Positions 8,554 to 17,661 of a stretch of DNA of 64,000 nt are shown one piece after another (within the stretch, counting starts at the first letter, position 1; each line of letters opens with the position of its first letter). The notes under the pieces were generated by a model. The model was given only the letters and a program-made list of their open reading frames with translations, was not told where the DNA came from and ran no database searches. Source of the stretch: Bacteriovoracaceae bacterium UBA6153 (GTDB taxonomy: Bacteria > Bdellovibrionota > Bacteriovoracia > Bacteriovoracales > Bacteriovoracaceae); contig DIUR01000030.1 in the NCBI GenBank assembly GCA_002428265.1, positions 186,001-250,000 of the forward strand, in the 5' to 3' direction. Both the position numbers and the translations under genes were made by a program.

Positions 8554-9633
8554 TTAAACGGCAGAGACTTCTTCTCTGTAAGGCTTCCAGTTCCCCTGCC
8601 AAAGATTCATTGTCCCCGTCAAAAGTGATCTCTTTTCTTTATCCACTCTAATCTGAACATATGTAAATCTTGTAGAAGCTTCCATCTGGCCGGCATCTAA
8701 ATGTGGGATGGTATTCCATGTTCCAGTGTTGAAGTAATACTTATTTTCAGGAAATCTCAACCACTCCATGACGTGAGTGTGGCCCATAACAACAGTATGA
8801 ACTTCCGGGTGACGGCGAAGAATCCCTTTGGCCTTTTTTCCGTAGAGAGGATAAATCGTAATCTGCTTTAAAATAGAGAGTGTCGTCTTAAAATTTCTGT
8901 TTTGTTTTATGTTTTCATCGAAATTACTTTCGAATAAATATTTCAATACGATTCTGCTCATTTTTAAGAAGAAGGCAAAGTCGTAAAAAAAGCACCAGCG
9001 AACATAACTGCCCAGAGGTCTTACTTTATCAATATTCGGTCTATCTTTTCTTAAAATAGGAAGAAGATTGATACAAAAAAGGGTTCCCCATGGAAGATTT
9101 AAAATCATCTTTCCATTTGGGCCTTCCATAAAATACTTGTCACTTGGAACTGTATTGATCACTTCAAAGCGGTGTCCGTGTTCGATATGAACTCCGCACA
9201 GATTCACTTCAAAACAAAACTCCATATCGTCACTAACGTAGCGCTTAAGTGCCAATTGAGCTTCTTTAAAGGCCATGCCCGAGTCATGATTGCCAATGAC
9301 ATAGGTAACTTTTTTTCCAGGAATTTTGCAGAACTTGCGAAGACCCTCAAAAAACTTAGGATGGCCTTTAACAATGGCATCAATCGCTCTGACTGTGACC
9401 ACATCATCAACGATACTGGTAAAAACACCATCGACGTCAATTTGAATAAGATTTAAAATATCGCCGTTTAAGACAAGATGAACTTCTTCTTTTTCGAACT
9501 CACCTTTTGAATAATAGTCACAAAAGTCATAAAACTTTTCATCTTCCAAAAAATCTTCAAGAAGATTGAGCTGTCCGTTTTTAAGGAACTTCCCTTTCCC
9601 GAGGTGTAGGTCACTTAAAACAAGAATGATCAT
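8554..9633 (-). CDS. Calcineurin-like metallophosphoesterase
   Basis: Cytoplasmic or membrane-peripheral phosphoesterase of 359 residues with the dinuclear metal motifs in order: SDLHLG (near residue 7), NGDIL, VIGNHDSG, EHGHRFE and GHTH. The set resembles UDP-2,3-diacylglucosamine hydrolases and other large metallophosphoesterases, but the substrate is not evident. Its start overlaps the stop of the diguanylate cyclase gene by 4 nt (ATGA), indicating coupled expression. Because it follows a GGDEF gene, a role in nucleotide signalling is conceivable, but a lipid or envelope substrate is equally possible. Confidence 0.85.
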   Translation of the reverse strand: MIILVLSDLHLGKGKFLKNGQLNLLEDFLEDEKFYDFCDYYSKGEFEKEEVHLVLNGDILNLIQIDVDGVFTSIVDDVVTVRAIDAIVKGHPKFFEGLRKFCKIPGKKVTYVIGNHDSGMAFKEAQLALKRYVSDDMEFCFEVNLCGVHIEHGHRFEVINTVPSDKYFMEGPNGKMILNLPWGTLFCINLLPILRKDRPNIDKVRPLGSYVRWCFFYDFAFFLKMSRIVLKYLFESNFDENIKQNRNFKTTLSILKQITIYPLYGKKAKGILRRHPEVHTVVMGHTHVMEWLRFPENKYYFNTGTWNTIPHLDAGQMEASTRFTYVQIRVDKEKRSLLTGTMNLWQGNWKPYREEVSAV

Positions 9634-10631
9634 TTTGTTACAACCGCTTTTTTAAGACTTGCTTTAAAAACATCCTGAGTATTAAACACCAGGCCTCGGC
9701 CTGATTCTTTTGCTTCGTACATCATTCTATCAGCAATCGCCAGAATCTCCTGAGAGTTCACAGCGTCTGTGGGAAACTCAGCAACCCCAATCGATACACT
9801 TAGCTTAACTTGTTTTTTCTCATTTCTGATTTCTACATCATAAGTGCGATCTTTGATGATCTGAAGAATACGCTCACCTACAATTTTTCCGGCGCTCGCA
9901 TCAGAGTTTACCAGAATAACAACGAACTCATCACCACCGTAACGGTAACTAATATCGCTATCACGAAGAAGGCCTTTAATATCGCGGGCGACATTTTCTA
10001 GAAGCTTTGTTCCGACTAAATGTCCGTAAGTATCATTAACTTTTTTAAAGTAATCGATATCAATGAAGAGAATGCAAAAAGGATCTTTTTCTGCCTGAAA
10101 CTTATCCACCAAAAGAGCTAAATCTTTATAGAGCTTTCTCTGGTTATACAACCCTGTTACATCATCAATATGAATGAGTTCGTGAGTCTTATAAAGATCT
10201 TCAAACTTTTGAATCACTTTCAGATGACTGCTGGCAAATTGAGAAAGAATTTTTAGTACATCCGTAGAAATTTCGGCCGGAGCTGAAAACACGGCAAAGT
10301 GAAACTGATTCTTTTTAAATCCAAGATTCAGATAATAATAAAAACAATTTTCAACTTTAATACTTAAGCAAGGAAGAGATTTAATATCTGTTCTCTTGAT
10401 AAAAAGATCTTCAAGAAGTTTAGTGCTGTAGAGCTGCTGCCTATCGGCCTTTCCTACAACTGTACGGCACTTTTTAAAATCCATCTGGGCAAATTTATTA
10501 TGAATTGAGAAAACCAATAATGGTCTTACCAGATATTCAGCTGCCAGAAACTCTTCAATGTGAGAAATAAGGTTTTTTTCATTCTCAAAGAATGAAAAGT
10601 TGCTTAAAAATTCGCTTAGACCTGGAGTCAT
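9630..10631 (-). CDS. Diguanylate cyclase (GGDEF domain)
   Basis: Makes the second messenger c-di-GMP from two GTP. The protein has 333 residues: an N-terminal region of about 165 residues, possibly a GAF-like sensor, and a C-terminal GGDEF domain beginning at DDVTGLYNQRKL. The active-site motif is intact (RYGGDEF). An RxxD inhibitory site (RDSD) lies five residues before it, so product inhibition is expected. It shares one nucleotide with the upstream coiled-coil gene (TAATG) and overlaps the downstream metallophosphoesterase, forming a tight three-gene operon. Confidence 0.94.
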   Translation of the reverse strand: MTPGLSEFLSNFSFFENEKNLISHIEEFLAAEYLVRPLLVFSIHNKFAQMDFKKCRTVVGKADRQQLYSTKLLEDLFIKRTDIKSLPCLSIKVENCFYYYLNLGFKKNQFHFAVFSAPAEISTDVLKILSQFASSHLKVIQKFEDLYKTHELIHIDDVTGLYNQRKLYKDLALLVDKFQAEKDPFCILFIDIDYFKKVNDTYGHLVGTKLLENVARDIKGLLRDSDISYRYGGDEFVVILVNSDASAGKIVGERILQIIKDRTYDVEIRNEKKQVKLSVSIGVAEFPTDAVNSQEILAIADRMMYEAKESGRGLVFNTQDVFKASLKKAVVTK

Positions 10632-12304
10632 TAAATCTTATCCTTTTGCTGATCACCATCATCTTCCATATGGTCAATGTCATCTTCTAAATTTTTAATT
10701 GAGTGCCTTAGTGTCTTCATAATTTTATTTAGACGGTCTTCAAGCTTTCTCTTATCATCAAGGGATTTTTGTTCCTTAATAGAGGCATTTTCCATGTTAA
10801 ATTCAAGGGCGTCAATTTTTCTTCGAAGCTCAAGAATTTTATGATCACGACTCTGGACCTGAGAGTCTACATCCATTGAAAGGAGCTCTAGTTTACTTTC
10901 TAGTTCTTTTTCTCTTTGTTTTACCTGATTAAAGTCTATGCGCACTTTCTGCTCAAGCTTTTCACGTCTAAGATCCGCTTGTCTTGCCAGCTCGATGCTC
11001 ATGGCCTTTTTTTCTTCACTTAATCCTAGACGATATTTCATATCCTCTAGTTCCACCATGTGACGCTTTCTTAAAATAGTAATTTCAATTTTAGCTTCAT
11101 CAAGGTTTGCTTTAAGAGTTAAATTATCCTGCTCGAGTTCTTTATTTTCACCTTTAAGTGATTTAATGACTCCAAGCATTTCCTCTCTTTCTTCGCGAAG
11201 TGCTCTAATCGTTGCCTGAAACCTGATTGAATCTTCTGTATTCATACCTGGCATTGGCTCTCTTACATAATCTCTAGCAGTTTCTTTCACGACTTCTTTT
11301 ACTGGAGCTTCTTCAAAAACAGCAGTGCTCCTCTTTGGAGATTCTGAAAATACTGGTTGCGTTGAATAATCAATTCTCGTGGCACTATCTTCTTCATCCA
11401 GAGAAAAAGAATCACCTTCTTCTTCAATGTCTGCCAGGTCAAGCCTGGTTGGAAGCTCATCATCAGCAGGTTCAAATTTCGCATTTGTTTTAGTGCTCGA
11501 ATCCCTATTTAAAGCAAAATCAGAGTCTGAAATTTCTGCCAAAACAAATCCCTTAGAAGGAGTCTTGCTAAAATCTAGCACGCTGTCTTCAATCTCATTC
11601 ATCGGGCTTTCATTCAGGCCCATTTCTTTTAAATCTAGCTCTTTTGTCTGCTCTAATTTAGGTCTAAGAATATCTTTAATGGTCGATTCTATATTTGTTC
11701 TGGCCTCTTCAGTGCTCATCATGTCTGCAGAAGAAGACGATGAATCATTAGTTTTTTCAAGCGAAAATGATGCTACATCTGACTTCGTCATACTAGCACG
11801 GTCAACTATGACGGTTTTTCTAGTTGCTTCATCGAACTCAACATCCCCGATATCTGAGTCATCAAGAGAAAATCCGAAGCTTTCTTCAGCTTCTGCGCTA
11901 CCTTCGCCCTTTACTTGTTCAGATGTCGCAACGACTGTCGAGTCTCCCTTTCTTTCAACTGGTGCATCTAAGTCGAAGTCGATACTAAAATCTAGCCCTT
12001 CATCATTTTCTTTAGGAGCGGCCTGGGCCTTTTTGGGTTTAGCGTCCGACATTAAATCACCTGAGTCCTCTGAAGAGAAATCCAAATCAATTTTTGGCTT
12101 CTCAATAGTTTTTTTATCAATAAAATTTTCATCTGAGAGCTCAGATGTATTAAAAGAAATAGAGCCGTCAAATAGCTCCGATCCCTCTGACAAAGCAGAT
12201 TTATCTGGCGCAGATTTTTGATCAAATACAGAATCAAACTTGCGCTGAATCTTTGCATTGACCGGATCTTCAAACGTAGAATTGAGTTTTTTTACACCAC
12301 TCAT
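10631..12304 (-). CDS. Acidic, low-complexity protein with C-terminal coiled coil
   Basis: No known domain is recognised in these 557 residues. Residues 1-340 are rich in Ser, Asp, Glu and Thr with recurrent patches such as GDSFSLDEEDSATRID, likely disordered. Residues 350-545 have long heptad-like stretches (RALREEREEMLGVIKSLKGE onward), predicting an extended coiled coil, and the protein ends in an acidic tail. It could be a cytoplasmic scaffold. It is the first gene of an operon with a diguanylate cyclase and a metallophosphoesterase, so a link with c-di-GMP output is plausible but inferred. It diverges from the L,D-transpeptidase gene. Confidence 0.7.
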   Translation of the reverse strand: MSGVKKLNSTFEDPVNAKIQRKFDSVFDQKSAPDKSALSEGSELFDGSISFNTSELSDENFIDKKTIEKPKIDLDFSSEDSGDLMSDAKPKKAQAAPKENDEGLDFSIDFDLDAPVERKGDSTVVATSEQVKGEGSAEAEESFGFSLDDSDIGDVEFDEATRKTVIVDRASMTKSDVASFSLEKTNDSSSSSADMMSTEEARTNIESTIKDILRPKLEQTKELDLKEMGLNESPMNEIEDSVLDFSKTPSKGFVLAEISDSDFALNRDSSTKTNAKFEPADDELPTRLDLADIEEEGDSFSLDEEDSATRIDYSTQPVFSESPKRSTAVFEEAPVKEVVKETARDYVREPMPGMNTEDSIRFQATIRALREEREEMLGVIKSLKGENKELEQDNLTLKANLDEAKIEITILRKRHMVELEDMKYRLGLSEEKKAMSIELARQADLRREKLEQKVRIDFNQVKQREKELESKLELLSMDVDSQVQSRDHKILELRRKIDALEFNMENASIKEQKSLDDKRKLEDRLNKIMKTLRHSIKNLEDDIDHMEDDGDQQKDKI

Positions 12305-12410
12305 AACTGTCCCTTTGAGTTAATCAATAAACTACAACAATTTTAACAGTAAACTCATCGGTTGATATGCTGGAAAATCATAGTACTAACTGCCTAGTGA
12401 TGCTTTTAAG

Positions 12411-12439
12411 TTGATCGAATGACAGCTTTTGACTAAAAT
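12411..12439 (+). promoter_or_regulatory. Sigma70-type promoter for the L,D-transpeptidase operon
   Basis: TTGATC (12411-12416), a 17-nt spacer and TAAAAT (12434-12439) make a near-consensus promoter. The expected leader holds a 7-bp inverted repeat, AAGTAAG (12441-12447) and CTTACTT (12458-12464), before the AGAGGG Shine-Dalgarno and the ATG at 12488. Confidence 0.65.
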
Positions 12440-12487
12440 AAAGTAAGTTTTACATTTCTTACTTGAGCATTTTAGAGGGTTATTTCA

Positions 12488-13528
12488 ATGAAAATTTTTG
12501 TTAGGATTTTTTCTATAGCACTAGTGTGCACTTTTTCTGCTGCATCATCAGCACAATCAGTAGATGGATCAAAAGTATTTCCCGCTCCGCTTCTGATGAC
12601 AGACAATTTTTTTGCTCACCATGTTTTGGTAGCAGAAAAATCGACACACTCTCTTCACTTATTTAAAAACAATGATGGCAGGCCAGAATTTGTTCGCTCT
12701 TACCAAATGGCCACTGGAAAAAAATCTGGAGACAAAGAAGCTGAAGGTGACTTTAGAACACCAGAAGGAATTTATAACTTCACTGATTTTTTAACTAACA
12801 AACAACTTCTTGCTCAATCTGGCCCTCAAGGCGCTATTTACGGTGCGGGTGCTTTTGTTATGGATTACCCGAATCCAGTTGATAAGATCATGAAAAAAAC
12901 AGGTTCAGGGATCTGGCTTCACTCTACTAACGATGAAACAAGAATTGATAAAGGACTAGACTCAAGAGGATGTGTTGTTACTGCTAACAATGAACTTATT
13001 GATGTTTCTAAATATCTTGAGCTTAACAAAACGCCAATGATTGTTGTTCAAGATCTTCTTTATTTAAATGAGAAGACTTATGAAAAGCAAAGATCAGACT
13101 TGAAAAAATTAGTTGATACATGGCTAGAGAGTTGGAGAAACAAAGATATCGAGCAATACGCTAGCTTCTACCACCCGACAGAGTTCAGTGATTCAAAAGG
13201 AAAATATGCTGCTTATAAAGCGTACAAGAGAGCAGTCTTCTCTAATCCTGGAACGCCAAAAATCGAACTGGACCATATCTCTATTCTTCAATCAAAAAAT
13301 TATGCGGTTATAACTTTCACCCAAAATTATCAGTCAAATACAATTAACGATACTGGTAGAAAACTTCTCTATTTAATTCAAGATGAAGGATACAACTGGA
13401 AAATCGTAAGTGAAGTTTGGACTAAAAACGGTCTTGAAAATATTGATAAATTAGCTTTCGAGCCATCGTTGCGCTTTTTCAAGGAAGGAACTCGCGAAGG
13501 AATTGAGATTAAAAAAGGCAATAACTAG
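12488..13528 (+). CDS. L,D-transpeptidase (YkuD) with C-terminal NTF2-like domain
   Basis: Exported cell-wall enzyme, 346 residues, with signal peptide ending near SAASSAQS. The YkuD domain (about residues 40-185) contains the catalytic block IWLHSTNDE...DSRGCVVT, with the nucleophilic Cys near residue 161 and the conserved His upstream. Such enzymes form 3-3 peptidoglycan cross-links or attach lipoproteins. The C-terminal region (LVDTWLESWRNKDIEQYASF, then a beta-rich segment) fits a SnoaL/NTF2-like module seen in several proteobacterial L,D-transpeptidases. The gene leads an operon with a membrane coiled-coil protein (1-nt overlap) and a bactofilin. Confidence 0.92.
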   Translation: MKIFVRIFSIALVCTFSAASSAQSVDGSKVFPAPLLMTDNFFAHHVLVAEKSTHSLHLFKNNDGRPEFVRSYQMATGKKSGDKEAEGDFRTPEGIYNFTDFLTNKQLLAQSGPQGAIYGAGAFVMDYPNPVDKIMKKTGSGIWLHSTNDETRIDKGLDSRGCVVTANNELIDVSKYLELNKTPMIVVQDLLYLNEKTYEKQRSDLKKLVDTWLESWRNKDIEQYASFYHPTEFSDSKGKYAAYKAYKRAVFSNPGTPKIELDHISILQSKNYAVITFTQNYQSNTINDTGRKLLYLIQDEGYNWKIVSEVWTKNGLENIDKLAFEPSLRFFKEGTREGIEIKKGNN

Positions 13529-14415
13529 TGAGCGAACAAAAGTCTTCTGATAATAAGCACGACAGTATTTCGATTATCTATCATCAGAGAAACGATTCTC
13601 CAAAATACTTTGAAGTAAAACGTTCAAAAGTTTTTCTTTTTTTCGTTGGTCTTCCCGCTGTCACATTAGTAGCTATCATTATCGGCGTTATTGGTCTGGT
13701 TAATACCAGTCCGATGAACCTGGTTAAAAACTATAAAGATACATCAAGAGAGCGCACTCTCAATTCACGTCAGGATGAATTGATGACTCAGGTTCAAAAC
13801 TCGACAGCTGAAAATGCTCAGCTAAAAAGTGACCTGGCAATGCTGCAAGAGCAATTAAAAAATGCTCAGACGGGCAGTGCTGCCGCCACAACTCCTGCTC
13901 CACAAGCTACAACAACGCCTTCGCCTACAGGAACAGCACCTGCTCAATGTCCTGCCCCGGTGGTTTGCCCCGCTCCTACTGTTAGCGGCTCAGTGAACTC
14001 AATTGGTTTATCAATGCTCTCGCTTTTTAGACCTATTCAAGGACAAAAAGATAGAACTCGCCCGGCGATCTTAAGTCTTTCAGGATTTAAAACATCAACT
14101 GGTAAAGATACAGTTAACCTACTCTTCAACATCATTCCAAACGCGGCCGATGATGCAAAAATTTCAGGACACATTATTGTTTTAATGAAAAATGAACTTG
14201 GCATCCAGGCCTACCCGCTTGCGACTTTTGGTGGCAATGATTTTCAAATCAATTACGTTTCCGGTGAACCATTTGCGACTCAAAGATTCAGACCAGTGGA
14301 CGCGAGCTTCGTAAAGCCAAGAAGATCAGGGAACTACTCTTTTACGGTTTTCATTTTCTCGCGCACTGGAGATCTCATCCATTTCCAGACCATCAATCAA
14401 CCTGTAAAAATCTAG
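13528..14415 (+). CDS. Membrane-anchored coiled-coil protein of the bactofilin operon
   Basis: A 295-residue protein with GTG start overlapping the previous stop (TAGTG). The order is: charged cytoplasmic N-terminus, one transmembrane helix (about residues 31-54, VFLFFVGLPAVTLVAIIIGV), a periplasmic coiled coil (about 70-110), a Pro/Ala/Thr linker with CPAPVVCPAP, and a C-terminal beta-rich domain. No family is recognised. The position between an L,D-transpeptidase and a bactofilin suggests an adaptor linking the cytoskeletal polymer to periplasmic cell-wall synthesis. That role is inferred from topology and context. Confidence 0.75.
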   Translation: MSEQKSSDNKHDSISIIYHQRNDSPKYFEVKRSKVFLFFVGLPAVTLVAIIIGVIGLVNTSPMNLVKNYKDTSRERTLNSRQDELMTQVQNSTAENAQLKSDLAMLQEQLKNAQTGSAAATTPAPQATTTPSPTGTAPAQCPAPVVCPAPTVSGSVNSIGLSMLSLFRPIQGQKDRTRPAILSLSGFKTSTGKDTVNLLFNIIPNAADDAKISGHIIVLMKNELGIQAYPLATFGGNDFQINYVSGEPFATQRFRPVDASFVKPRRSGNYSFTVFIFSRTGDLIHFQTINQPVKI

Positions 14416-14426
14416 GTAAGGCCCAC

Positions 14427-14759
14427 ATGATCCATACACAAACTTTCACGACTATCGGTAAATCAACAGTGCTAAAAGGCAACTTTAACTTTGTTGGAAC
14501 CACTCACCTTCTAGGAACTCTCAACGGTGAAATCGTCATGGAAGGAAATGCGAAAATCATTCTGGAAATCGGCTCTCTTACTGATGGGATTCTTCAGTGC
14601 AGTGATGTTGAAATTTACGGTGAGTTCACAGGTGAGATCAGATCAACGGGAATCGTCACTCTTTATCCGACAGCAGTGGTGAATGGAAAGATTATAGCAA
14701 AGTCGATGGAAATACTTCCGGGTGCCGTTGTTAATATCTCAGGGCACACGGAAGCATAA
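14427..14759 (+). CDS. Bactofilin (polymer-forming cytoskeletal protein)
   Basis: A protein of 110 residues that is almost entirely a right-handed beta-helix, the bactofilin (DUF583) fold. Signs are repeated hydrophobic rungs such as IGKSTVLKGNFNFVGTTHLL, LNGEIVMEGNAKI and GEFTGEIRSTGIVTLYPTAV, with glycine turns, and no signal peptide. Bactofilins form nucleotide-independent filaments on the inner face of the membrane and often localise cell-wall enzymes. The two genes immediately upstream (L,D-transpeptidase and a one-span membrane protein) fit that role. Only short tails flank the core, so it is a small member of the family. Confidence 0.93.
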   Translation: MIHTQTFTTIGKSTVLKGNFNFVGTTHLLGTLNGEIVMEGNAKIILEIGSLTDGILQCSDVEIYGEFTGEIRSTGIVTLYPTAVVNGKIIAKSMEILPGAVVNISGHTEA

Positions 14760-14768
14760 TTTTATTTT

Positions 14769-16160
14769 TTATAGATAAGGTTTGTAGTCTACAACTTTAA
14801 GAGGTCCGTACTTTTTCGTCAGTTTTCTTAATTTTGGCTCAATAGATTTATCACCTAAGACAAAAATCACCTGATTCTTCATACCAAAAACTTTTCCGAT
14901 TTTAGCGGCCACATCTTTAGCATTGTATTTTTTTACAGCGTCCTTGAAATCAAATAAATCTGAATAAGGCTTACCGATGTGATCAAGAAGTAAAAGCTGT
15001 CCTAAGAACGCCGGATTGCTCTCAAATTTGAATGGATAAGCTCCCACCATCCCATCTGTCGAGCGGGCCAGGTCTTCGTCTGTAATGCCTTCTTTTTCAA
15101 TTTTTGTAACGGCCTCATCAATAACGGTGATCAGCTTATCAATGGTCGCATTTTTTGTGAAAGTCGAAATCCCTGCTCTACCGTATTGTTTTTGAGAAGA
15201 GATAAAAGATCCGATTGAATAAGTAAGCCCGCGCTTTGTTCTTACTTCTCTCATCAGTCTTGAAGTGAATCCTCCACCTAAAAAGTCTGAAGCAAGAGCG
15301 TCTAAGTTTCTTTCATTAGATTCATCAAAGTTTAAGTATCTTCCGATTCTAAGCTGAACCTGGTTAGCATCTGGAACCGGAACAAAAACGAACTCCGTTT
15401 TTTGTTTTTTTACTACTGGTGTTTCAATGCTTCTGACGAAATCTTCCGGAGATCCTTTAAACTTACACTCGTCTGCTAAAATCTTCTCTAATGCAAGTGA
15501 GCTCTTAGGGCCTGTTAAATAAATGCGTTTTTTAACCTTATCGAGGAAATAATCCAGCTGACCTCTCAAGGCCTGTGAGTTTAGGTCTTTTAAGTCTTTA
15601 AGTTTTCCTGCAACAGGATAAGCGTAAGGTGTTTTTCCCAGTGAGATTTCGCGAAAAACTCGCTCTGATAAGGCCTGAGGTGAGGCCACTAAACTTTGCA
15701 GTCCCGTTCTTTCTAACTCCAACTCTTTTTTGATAACAGCTTCCGGGTAAGTTGCCGATCTCATCAATGAACAAATTTGAGTCATAGAAGTTTTTAAATC
15801 TTTTGTTAATCCTGAAACTGATACGGTTGTGAACTCGTGAGTGACGTCTGCACCAAAATCAGTTCCTAAAAATTCCAACTGATCGAGAATTTCTTTTTGA
15901 GATAACTTATCTGTTCCGGAATCCATCAGGTTAAAACTATGAATCGTTAATCCTGATTGCCCTTTTTCTTCACTTAAGGCCCCATCAGCAAAATAAATCG
16001 TCAAATCATAAGTCGGAAAACGATTGTCTTCGATATAGACAACTTCAATTCCATTCCAGTTAAGTTTTTTAATATTATCTTCAATAGAAATAGGCTTACT
16101 GGCAGCGAATATATTTGTACTCAAAATCATTGCAGCAAGAATTGTTATAGGTGTCTTCAT
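14769..16160 (-). CDS. M16-family peptidase, non-catalytic subunit
   Basis: Exported protein (signal peptide MKTPITILAAMILSTNIFA), 463 residues, with the M16 fold but without the zinc motif: HSFNLMDSG stands where HFLEHMMFKG is found in its partner. It keeps the substrate-binding GGGFTSRLMREVRTKRGLTY (Arg/Tyr) block typical of the second subunit of paired bacterial M16 proteases. It therefore probably forms a heterodimer with the product of the adjacent upstream gene, whose stop overlaps its start by one nucleotide. The two would degrade peptides in the periplasm. Confidence 0.9.
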   Translation of the reverse strand: MKTPITILAAMILSTNIFAASKPISIEDNIKKLNWNGIEVVYIEDNRFPTYDLTIYFADGALSEEKGQSGLTIHSFNLMDSGTDKLSQKEILDQLEFLGTDFGADVTHEFTTVSVSGLTKDLKTSMTQICSLMRSATYPEAVIKKELELERTGLQSLVASPQALSERVFREISLGKTPYAYPVAGKLKDLKDLNSQALRGQLDYFLDKVKKRIYLTGPKSSLALEKILADECKFKGSPEDFVRSIETPVVKKQKTEFVFVPVPDANQVQLRIGRYLNFDESNERNLDALASDFLGGGFTSRLMREVRTKRGLTYSIGSFISSQKQYGRAGISTFTKNATIDKLITVIDEAVTKIEKEGITDEDLARSTDGMVGAYPFKFESNPAFLGQLLLLDHIGKPYSDLFDFKDAVKKYNAKDVAAKIGKVFGMKNQVIFVLGDKSIEPKLRKLTKKYGPLKVVDYKPYL

Positions 16161-17596
16161 TATTTTTTCTCCACTGTCTTAGTCACAACTTCTTTTGGAT
16201 ATTTATCCCATGTTGAAATGAAAATTGATTTTGATTCTTCAAGGACTTCACGACATGCGATCTGAACTTCGTTTTCGCTGATAGAATTGTACATCTCCAT
16301 CTCTTTTAACCCGTAGTTATAATCCCCATGCCATTTTTCGTTTCTTACAATGGTTGAGGCCACTCCGGCATTGGTTTTAAGCTGGTTGTATCCACTGGCC
16401 AGAATCTGGTTTTTTGCTTTTTGTAGAGCGCGCTTATCAATAGCTTCATCGCACATTTGTTTAAAGTCATTTTGAATCTGAGTTTTGACTTCCTCAACAG
16501 ACTTTCCTTCCATTAACTCTCCAGCAAAATAAAAGACACCAGAATGGATCAGGTTAAAGTTGGCCAGACTGATTTCACTTAACATCGGGTGGTCAGACTT
16601 TACATATTTTTGAGTTAAATAAGAGCTTCCTCCATTTCCAAGAATCATGGCAAGAAGATCCATCACGTACGCTTTTCTCACTCCCAGGCGTTCTCCCTGG
16701 AAGGCCATAACGAATTTTGGAATGGGATTAGTTGCGTAATACTTATACTCTTTTCCAAACTCGGCCTGTGACTTAAACACTTCCGAGCTTGATGAACTCT
16801 TTTTTAATTCTGCCAGGTCTGTCTTCATCGGAATTGAGCCATATTTTTCTTCAATCATCTTGATGACTTTATCCGGATCAACATCACCTGCGATGGCCAC
16901 GATGGCGTTGTTAGGAACATAAAAATTCTTGAAAAAAACCATCATCTGATCGCGAGTCAGCGCTTTTAAATCAGACTCTTCTCCAATGACAGAGTTTCCA
17001 TACGGAGTGCCTGCAAAAACTTTTTTCATTAAAGCTAAGAAAATTAATCCATCAGGGCTATTTTCATAGCGCATTTTTCTCTCTTCAAAAATAACCTGTC
17101 TCTCGCTTTCAAATGAAACCGGCTCAAGAAGTAAATTCTGTAAACGGTCTGCTTCCATGTCGATCATTTTTTCTAAAAATTCCACCGGAATATTTTGATA
17201 ATAAACAGTCATGTCATTAGTTGTGTAAGCGTTCGTCACTCCACCACTTCGCTCTAATTGAGAATCAAATTCACCTGGACCGTATTTTTTAGCTCCCTTA
17301 AACATCATGTGTTCTAGAAAGTGAGTGGCCCCTGTGGTACCCGGCCCTTCATCTCTTCCACCGACGTCAAACAGTGTATAATAAGAAACGATAGGAAGTT
17401 TTGGGTTGGGTGCAACTAAGACAGTTAACCCATTTTTTAAGACAACTTTTTTTACATTGAATCCAGCTTTTAACGGAGCATTTTTTGTGGAGACTCCCAT
17501 GCTTGAACATGCATCAAAAAGAAATGTTGCCATGACTAATGACATTACTTTTAATACACGTGAAGATTTTCTGATTGAATGCATTCGTGCTAGCAT
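16160..17596 (-). CDS. M16-family zinc metallopeptidase, catalytic subunit
   Basis: Exported or lipid-anchored zinc peptidase of 478 residues. The inverted zinc motif HFLEHMMFKG (His, Glu, His; near residues 92-96) and the distal glutamate in SERQVIFEERKMR are present. The N-terminus is hydrophobic with a Cys after ATFLFDA, a weak lipobox, so lipoprotein status is uncertain. The downstream overlapping gene encodes an inactive M16 subunit, the usual two-gene arrangement for a heterodimeric processing peptidase. Likely function is periplasmic peptide or signal-peptide turnover. Confidence 0.92.
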   Translation of the reverse strand: MLARMHSIRKSSRVLKVMSLVMATFLFDACSSMGVSTKNAPLKAGFNVKKVVLKNGLTVLVAPNPKLPIVSYYTLFDVGGRDEGPGTTGATHFLEHMMFKGAKKYGPGEFDSQLERSGGVTNAYTTNDMTVYYQNIPVEFLEKMIDMEADRLQNLLLEPVSFESERQVIFEERKMRYENSPDGLIFLALMKKVFAGTPYGNSVIGEESDLKALTRDQMMVFFKNFYVPNNAIVAIAGDVDPDKVIKMIEEKYGSIPMKTDLAELKKSSSSSEVFKSQAEFGKEYKYYATNPIPKFVMAFQGERLGVRKAYVMDLLAMILGNGGSSYLTQKYVKSDHPMLSEISLANFNLIHSGVFYFAGELMEGKSVEEVKTQIQNDFKQMCDEAIDKRALQKAKNQILASGYNQLKTNAGVASTIVRNEKWHGDYNYGLKEMEMYNSISENEVQIACREVLEESKSIFISTWDKYPKEVVTKTVEKK

Positions 17597-17661
17597 AATT
17601 TAATCCTTAAATTCTTAGATGTTGAAATAATAATTATAAGGGCCAAAGGCATTTTACACCA

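Noticed and set aside
11379..12221. 280-codon plus-strand frame
   Set aside because: It is the reverse complement of the acidic coiled-coil gene; its Ser-rich translation reflects GAA/TCT antisense bias and has no regulatory signals of its own.
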